A DNA stretch of 64,000 bases from Juglans regia (taxonomy: Eukaryota > Streptophyta > Magnoliopsida > Fagales > Juglandaceae). The DNA lies in NCBI RefSeq assembly GCF_001411555.2, contig NC_049916.1, positions 24,198,558 through 24,262,557 on the forward strand, written 5' to 3'. A program made the position numbers and the translations under genes. Below are positions 58,050 through 64,000 of the stretch, piece by piece; the stretch's first letter is position 1, and each line of letters begins with the position of its first letter. The notes below the pieces were generated by a model. It ran no database searches. It was not told where the DNA came from and worked only from the letters and a program-made list of their open reading frames with translations.

Positions 58050-58189
58050 TGGCAAACTCAACTTTGGATCCCAACAGAAAAACAAAGGAATGAGAGGAAG
58101 AAAATGTAACTTGGACAGAAGGCTGCTTAGCAGCTGAAAAGCAATATGCTGCTATGGTTTGATGGGTAAGAATGATGACTGAGGCCTTG

Positions 58190-58200
58190 TTTTTATAGAG
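58190..58200 (-). promoter_or_regulatory. TATA box of the PRP gene
   Basis: The minus strand reads CTCTATAAAAAC about 140 bp upstream of the ATG at 58049, close to the plant TATA consensus. Confidence 0.65.
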
Positions 58201-58379
58201 ATCTTAAGGAATTGATCTCAAAGGCAAACCGACACCACACTTAAGGGCTTCACATGAGGTTAGGGACCCATTGAGATTAGTTTTTCAATATGAGAAAGAT
58301 GGTCACGATGCCCACTAGTTTTGTCACCAAAAGGCCATTGAATGAGCTCTCAACTGCATGCACAGCTAGATCTTTCTGT

Positions 58380-58405
58380 GCTCTCTCTCTCTCTCTCTCT
58401 CTCTA
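58380..58405. repeat. (CT)n tract in the PRP upstream region
   Basis: CT dinucleotides about 180 bp upstream of the TATA box; on the PRP strand this reads as GAGA repeats, a common feature of plant promoters. A regulatory role is only inferred. Confidence 0.8.
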
Positions 58406-60984
58406 AACCTACTAATAAAGCTGTCATAAATACTATGCTTTTTATGAAATGTAGGGACTGGATTAATGAAAATTTTCAGGCCTTTATAAAACTAACATCG
58501 ACACTGTAATTTGATTCTCGAGCCCTGATACAGTCAGTTAGAAAGCCTCAAAGAGTCAAAAGTGAAGGTGTACTTGAGGCATTAGTTTAATTGACCCATG
58601 TCATTGCAAAACCAAACACATTGGAATTTACACGCTTGCAGAACGAGGATCATCACGTTTCCAAAATCTTAAAAGAATTTGAGGTAGGTGCAGAATAACT
58701 TGGATTCGTCTAGCCAGCATCATTCATTCCTAGAGATGTTTACTTTTACTTCTCACGTTTCTTTTTCTGTGACTGATATCCTTTAAAGAAAAATCAGAAT
58801 TATTTGGAACCTACAGGTATGGGTAGTATTTGTTAATGATATAATACAAATAATTAAATTTATCTTTTCACATGAGATTAAGCTTTTGGGACAAATGATG
58901 ATTTCACATGGAATAAGAGCAGAGGTCTTGAATTCGAACACTCTACACTCTTTTTCATTTAATTAAATATTTGACGTATTAGGGCTACTCAATGAAGGGG
59001 AGTCTAATCAACACACGAGGATGAATGTTAAAAATATAATACAAATAATTAAATCTATCTCTTCCTACGAGTTTAAACTTTTGAGACAAATGATGATTTC
59101 ACATGTGATCAACCTTATCCGTAGCAAACTTTCAAAGCATAAGGTAGAAACCCTAATACTAACTCAGTGAACAAAGCGTAGAGCCACTAAGCGAATATTG
59201 TATCAAGACAAATATCTGGAGTGTCTTTGTCTTCCCAAGTTAAAACAATCATGTGCTCCTATATCATTGTCATTAAGATGTTAGTTGTGATGGACATACA
59301 ACGTAATAAGACACCGATTAAGTAGATGTTCAAGGCTGTCACAGAGAAGCACAAAACTTGTGGAGGAGGAGGAGGAGGAGATTACTCTAGCTGATGCTGT
59401 GCTTAAAGTGACATCCGCTGAAAAGCACAATCCATGCCGACAGCGATTATCAACAATAATTGGCTGAAAATCATCTAAAAAAATACACACTAAGGAGTTC
59501 TAATATCTTAATCGATTGCTGCAGAAACCAGAGTTATGATAAATCCAAATGCTAAGTGCGACCATGATTGATGCGTAGGATAGATGGAAGGACCTTATCA
59601 TATATGGTCACAAGCCTAACCATTTTGGTTTTTCATGTGTTAGTGACTATTGGGAATAGGAAAATTGGGATTATATTTATGATAAATAAAAGTCGATGAA
59701 TTAGTAAAGTCAAATGGTCAACTTTGACCTTTTTATATGTAATTAGGAAATGTACCTCAAATATTAGTATTTATTAAGAAACCCCAAGATGATCCAGGCT
59801 GAATGCCTACGAATTTATACCAAAATTAGATCACATTAATTGGGAGTTCTCATATACCATGGGGGTCGGGATTTAAGAGTAGAGATCAGCCAGGTTTACA
59901 AGCGGTATACGCATCTTGTATCTTTGAATTATCCAAATATACTATATATATAAACTCTGATTATGCATTATGCTCTTCGGTCTGAGCAATTTGGATTTAG
60001 TTTCAAACTAAACGTTGAGATCGTTACCACCCTTTGTACATCCATAATCACGTTTTGACGGAAGACCAAGAAAGTTGTAGAAACCTATATCCGTAATCCG
60101 ATCATCAAAAATCTGAATTTCCTCGTCCCTTCAATAAACAGGAATACCCAGATGCCAGAAGCATGACCGCTCAAGACCAAAACACTAGAAAATATCCCAT
60201 CTAAACCGAAATATCACAAAATTTAAATCCGATTACCATGACAATAAAAGGCTGGAGTATATTGCAGAGACCCATGATTGTGACTTATACCGAAGTTAGT
60301 CCCACATAGGAAAGGAGCTGCTCAAAATTAAAATGGGTAGCATCTTGTCAGACCACAAATAAAATGTGATTTGATGAACCCGCAAGCTCAGCAAAAAATA
60401 AAATTGGTCTGGTTTCCAAAGTTAATCGTTTAATCTTTCAAAAAGGTTTAAACAATTTCAGTCAGCTTCCTTTCTCCTCCAACCATAAAATATCTGGGGT
60501 AGATCCCCCACATGATATACCTCAAGAGGGGAAATTTTCTCACAATGACACAAATATATGCTATAGACCCACAAATATCTTACTATAGATGCAAGCATTT
60601 CAGAATGTACAAATGCATAATATGCTGCACTAATTTTGTCAGAATATGTCGAAGGCCCTACATCACAGCATCCACAAGAAACTGCATTGGTGAAATTGTA
60701 ATATAAAAATGGCCGTCCCAGAAAATTTTCAGTTTCACAGAAAATTGTATCCCTCCTAACTCAAATCTGTGTTAGTTTTACCTCAAAATGATCAAATTCA
60801 TCTTTAAGAAACTTTTAATGTAAAATATATTCGAAAAACTACAACAGAAAGACAAGCTTTTCTGGTCTAATTTTCCTTGCAGTTTTTGGAGCTCTCTTAA
60901 AATCTCTAACTGCCTAGCTAGAGTTACAAGAGTCTGAACTTTGGTGAAGTGGCTTGTGCAGCTTAACCAGATGAGAATGCTTAT
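58406..60984. other. Intergenic DNA between PRP and TRAP-alpha, with a direct repeat
   Basis: A stretch of about 90 bp with AATACAAATAATTAAAT and GGGACAAATGATGATTTCAC at about 58831-58920 recurs at about 59023-59112 with changes. The segment between has GGGGAGTCTAATCAACACAC, suggesting an LTR or SINE relic. A 69-codon minus-strand frame at 59281-59490 contains a Ser run from a GGA repeat and is not gene-like. Near 60295 is TTAGTCCCACATAGGAAAGG, a phrase common in plant repeats. No gene. Confidence 0.5.
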
Positions 60985-62608
60985 CTACTTTTTCTTCTTT
61001 GATTTGCTGGACAAGGACTGCGTATATGCGGTTCCCTGAGTGTTGGAATGGGCAGAAAAGAATACAACAGCATTAGCCATCACAATTTCAGCAAATCGCC
61101 AGCAAAACAAAAAAGATTCAGTGGGTACAGTTTTTTATTGGAGAACAAAATCTACAGAGAAGTTGATCTGATTTTTTATTTTTTGTGTTTCCTACTTTCT
61201 ATTTAATTCTAATCACACTTCTGTAATGTCCCATATTAGGTATAGAAGGTGGTGAATGGGATCCCATACTGCTTGGGATGGAGAAACTCTTGCCCTTTAT
61301 ACTAATTTCAAGGGGCTTCAATTGTAATCTTAACTTGTCCTTTTGGAATATCCGTCCAGATGTGTGGCTTAACCTTTCTTTGGACAATTAATATTAGAGC
61401 AAATCCTAGTCAAAAGTATGGGTTGTGCAACCCATTATGGAATGAAATTGTAACAATCCAAGGAAAATCCCCAACCACATCTGGGATGATACTCCAAAAG
61501 AACAGGCTAAAATTACAATTAAGAGTCCTTTGGAATCATTATTAAGGGCAATAATTTTTTTATCTTAGGCAATGCGGGATTCATTCACCTACACATGCAC
61601 CCAATCTAGGGTATTACACATTCAAACCACAACCAAAACATCATAGCAAAACTCCTTCCAGTAATACTTCCCTATCAAGGGGACAACAATTTGCAAGAAC
61701 ATTCATTTACCATGGTGAAGCATAAACCACTCACCTGAAGCCACTCATCCATTGATGCATCTGTAGTCTTAGTTCCAACTTCCACCTTGGGAGCCCTCTT
61801 AGTTTTCTGACCGAGTACATGCAGACAGAAGGGGAATATTACAAGGAGAAAACACACAAAACAGACGTATAAAATGTAGCCATGAGGATATAATTGAAAA
61901 ACATCTAATGGGCCACCAAAGAATTGCTGAACTCTCTCGCAGAAGAGTTCAAAATATGAGTAGCAAGAGAGTCAGGATAATATTACATTTCCAATCAAAT
62001 TTTCAGCTCTACAAAATTAGTATGCTGAGATACTAACATTGTATTTTTATAAGTAGAAATACTAACATTGTAAGTGCACAATAATTACGGGTTTGTGTCA
62101 GGACGGAGTTAACAACATCATATTTGAATACTAGAAACGTCGACAAATAGATCTCTATTCAATTTATTATCACATACATAGTTAATGAAGTATCTAATCA
62201 TACAAAAGGCACGTCTGAAAGTGCATACCTTGGAAAGGTTCTTTATTTGACCACGAATCCATGCGCCCAGCAGAACAAGAAGTGAAATTGCAAGTGTAAC
62301 AAGGAAAACAGACTCAATGCTCAGAAAATTCCCTGCCTCAACAACTTCAATGGTACCATTATAGAAGGTGCTCTGGTATGGATTCTGGTCAATTTCATAA
62401 ATAATGGTGCCTACAAGGTCAAAGGTTCCAGCCTGCACAAAAAAGAATGAAATGCCTAAGCTCAAACAAAAGGATCTTCTTCTATCAATTAGCACGTTTT
62501 GGGAACACATAGTGTGGACAGATGAAATACCTGCAAGAACTTGCTAACAGCGAATATGTATGGGAAAGTAGCCTGTGCTGAAGCTGGTACTGACGCGTTG
62601 TTGAAAGC
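60985..62608 (-). CDS. Translocon-associated protein subunit alpha (TRAP-alpha), last four exons; 5' part outside window
   Basis: TRAP-alpha is a single-pass ER membrane subunit of the TRAP complex beside Sec61, aiding translocation of some secretory proteins. Exons seen: 62531-62608 (AFNNASVPASAQATFPYIFA, then VSKFLQ), 62229-62432 (AGTFDLVGTIIYEIDQNPYQ through the membrane segment VFLVTLAISLLVLLGAWI), 61735-61806 (KTKRAPKVEVGTKTTDASMD then EWLQ) and 60985-61035 (GTAYTQSLSS then the Lys-rich end). All four join in phase with GT-AG junctions, giving 134 residues, about half of the usual 255-265. The luminal N-terminal exons are not within 62609-63079 and must lie beyond 64000, because a LINE fills the rest. 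The match to At2g21160 is strong. No lesion in the visible part. Confidence 0.93.
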
Positions 62609-63079
62609 CTATACTTAAATTACAAACAGATGAGTAAGCAAGGAAAACCATATTGAAATCAACCATAGAAGATAAGAAGAAAGAAAAAGAATTTCCCCTA
62701 TACGAAATCTAATAATCAAACCCCCCAGTGAGCCCTTACTGAAAGGGCACCACCCAACCCCAACCAGCACAATAAGGCACAACCATTTATAATGCTTAAG
62801 AATTAAAAACAGTAATTCTGTAACAGAAGAATAGAAAACATAACGAGTTAGGGGAACCAAAACCAACAAAAGATGGAAAAATTAACCCAGATATAAAGCT
62901 GTATATAACACCAAGAAAAGAATAACTGAAACACAAGGAAGATTGAACAAGAACTTTGTACAGAACACAAAAGTAACATAACACCCTGGCAAGATATTTA
63001 TTGAGTACATAAAAAATCTTTTGACATGCAAAATTCACCTTGATGAAATATACCAAGCATAGCTTTAATTTCCTATAAG
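62609..63079 (-). other. Intron of TRAP-alpha, non-repetitive part
   Basis: No coding similarity. It precedes the acceptor at 62609-62610 and lies downstream, in the direction of transcription, of the LINE insertion. Confidence 0.7.
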
Positions 63080-64000
63080 GTGTTCCAACGAAGTGAGAGG
63101 AGGGTATGGTGTGGGTTTATGGAAGTTTATGAGGAAGGGGTGGCCATGCTTTGCAAATCAAATCCGTTTTGTAGTTGGTGAGGGCAATCAAATAAGTTTT
63201 TGGCGGGACATGTGGTGTGGAGATCAAGCTTTGGAAAGGGCTTTTCCGGCCCTATATCGTATTGCAGTTAACAGGGAGGCGTCAGTGGCGGATGTGTGGT
63301 TATTTTCTCATGGCTCATATCAGTGGAACATTCTCTATAGTAGGGATTTTCATGACTGAGAATTATCTATTGTTGCAGAAATTTTCAGCTCACTATATTC
63401 TACGGGGACCCCTATAGCACAGTGAGATAGATTGAAGTGGAGGTCAAATAATCACAAGTTATGCTCAGTGAAGGCATATTATAACATCTTGACAACACAA
63501 GATCATTCTTCGTTTCCCTGGAAGACTATTTGGAAGTCTTGTGTGCCTTCTAAAGTAGCCTTTTTTGTTTGGAGTGCTGCCCTTGGGAAGATCTTGACCA
63601 CGGACAACTTGAGGAAGAGAGGATGTGTAGTCATGAATTGGTGCTACATGTGTAAAAAAAATGGAGAATCGGTGAACCATCTCTTACTACACTGTGAGGT
63701 AACAAGGGTGTTGTGGGATGAGATCTTTCAAAGGGTTGATGTTGCTTGGGTTATGCCTATGAGGGTGGTGGATTTGTTGGGCTGTTGGAGGAAGATGCAA
63801 GGCTGTCATCAAGTGGCAGCGTGTGAAAGATGATTCCGTTGTGCATCATGTGGTGTATTTGGACGGAAATGAATGTGCACTGCTTTGAATATAAGGAACG
63901 CACATTGGCTGAGTTGAAGAATTTTTGTTCCACACTTTATTGTCGTGGCTTTCCGCTATTGTATTGCAAGGGGGCAATTTCCATGATTTCTTGTCTTTAA
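63080..64000 (+). mobile_element. 5'-truncated LINE (same family as 39607-41927), cut by window end
   Basis: Plus-strand frames parallel the intron 18 LINE closely: [70 protein letters not shown] and [20 protein letters not shown]. It begins at the point equal to about 40897 of that copy. Stops at about 63357 and 63425 and a frameshift near 63820 inactivate it. It lies in an intron of TRAP-alpha, antisense to the gene; its 3' end and TSD are outside the window. Confidence 0.9.

Noticed and set aside
59281..59490. 69-codon minus-strand frame as a gene between PRP and TRAP-alpha
   Set aside because: A Ser run from a GGA microsatellite dominates it, with no recognisable domain; the Arabidopsis neighbour expected there (At2g21150, XAP5-type) is not detectable.
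1..64000. CRISPR arrays, bacterial operons or rRNA genes
   Set aside because: None seen; the sequence is plainly plant nuclear DNA with spliceosomal introns.

Overview
This window is nuclear DNA from a eudicot plant, most likely a woody rosid. The support is AT-rich intergenic DNA, many short GT-AG introns, plant-only families (dirigent, PRP4-type proline-rich protein, plant eIF4B) and relics of copia, gypsy, L1-type LINE, hAT, CACTA and Mutator-like elements. The species cannot be fixed from sequence alone. All host genes found lie on the minus strand; the transposons lie on both strands.

Layout from left to right. Positions 1-4750 are repeat-rich intergenic DNA with LTR-like pieces, a direct duplication and a Mutator-like MITE with a 9-bp target-site duplication (TSD). 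At 4752-5309 is an intact single-exon dirigent gene. At 5999-10306 is a five-exon secreted-type amidase-signature gene whose splice sites I resolved to a 517-residue product. At 11302-11887 is a dirigent pseudogene with several frame lesions, followed by a complete non-autonomous hAT element (12084-13139) carrying a CACTA terminus. At 14036-17755 is a decayed Ty1/copia element. At 18542-21133 is a plant eIF4B gene (two exons proposed), and at 23298-23819 a single-exon cytosolic-type cyclophilin.

Positions 24872-51206 hold one very large gene: NUP188, the inner-ring nucleoporin. I reconstructed 32 exons that join in frame into about 1,969 residues. Its introns hold at least a dozen retroelement fragments, including a 5'-truncated LINE with a TSD, a LINE nested in another LINE, a copia pol fragment, and gypsy gag and copia RNase H relics. 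No exon is damaged. At 53122-53485 is a processed-type pseudogene of the chloroplast ATP synthase delta subunit. At 56602-58049 is a two-exon proline-rich cell-wall protein gene (PRP2/PRP4 type). At 60985-62608 are the last four exons of translocon-associated protein alpha, whose 5' part lies beyond the window; a second LINE of the same family occupies 63080-64000 inside that gene.

The host genes do not form a pathway: they cover translation initiation, protein folding, the nuclear pore, the ER translocon and the cell wall. Their order does match remembered Arabidopsis loci. Dirigent, eIF4B, cyclophilin, NUP188 and PRP correspond to a run near At4g38700-At4g38770. Dirigent, cyclophilin, PRP and TRAP-alpha correspond to a run near At2g21100-At2g21160. 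The window therefore looks like an unfractionated version of a block that Arabidopsis holds as two reciprocally reduced duplicates.
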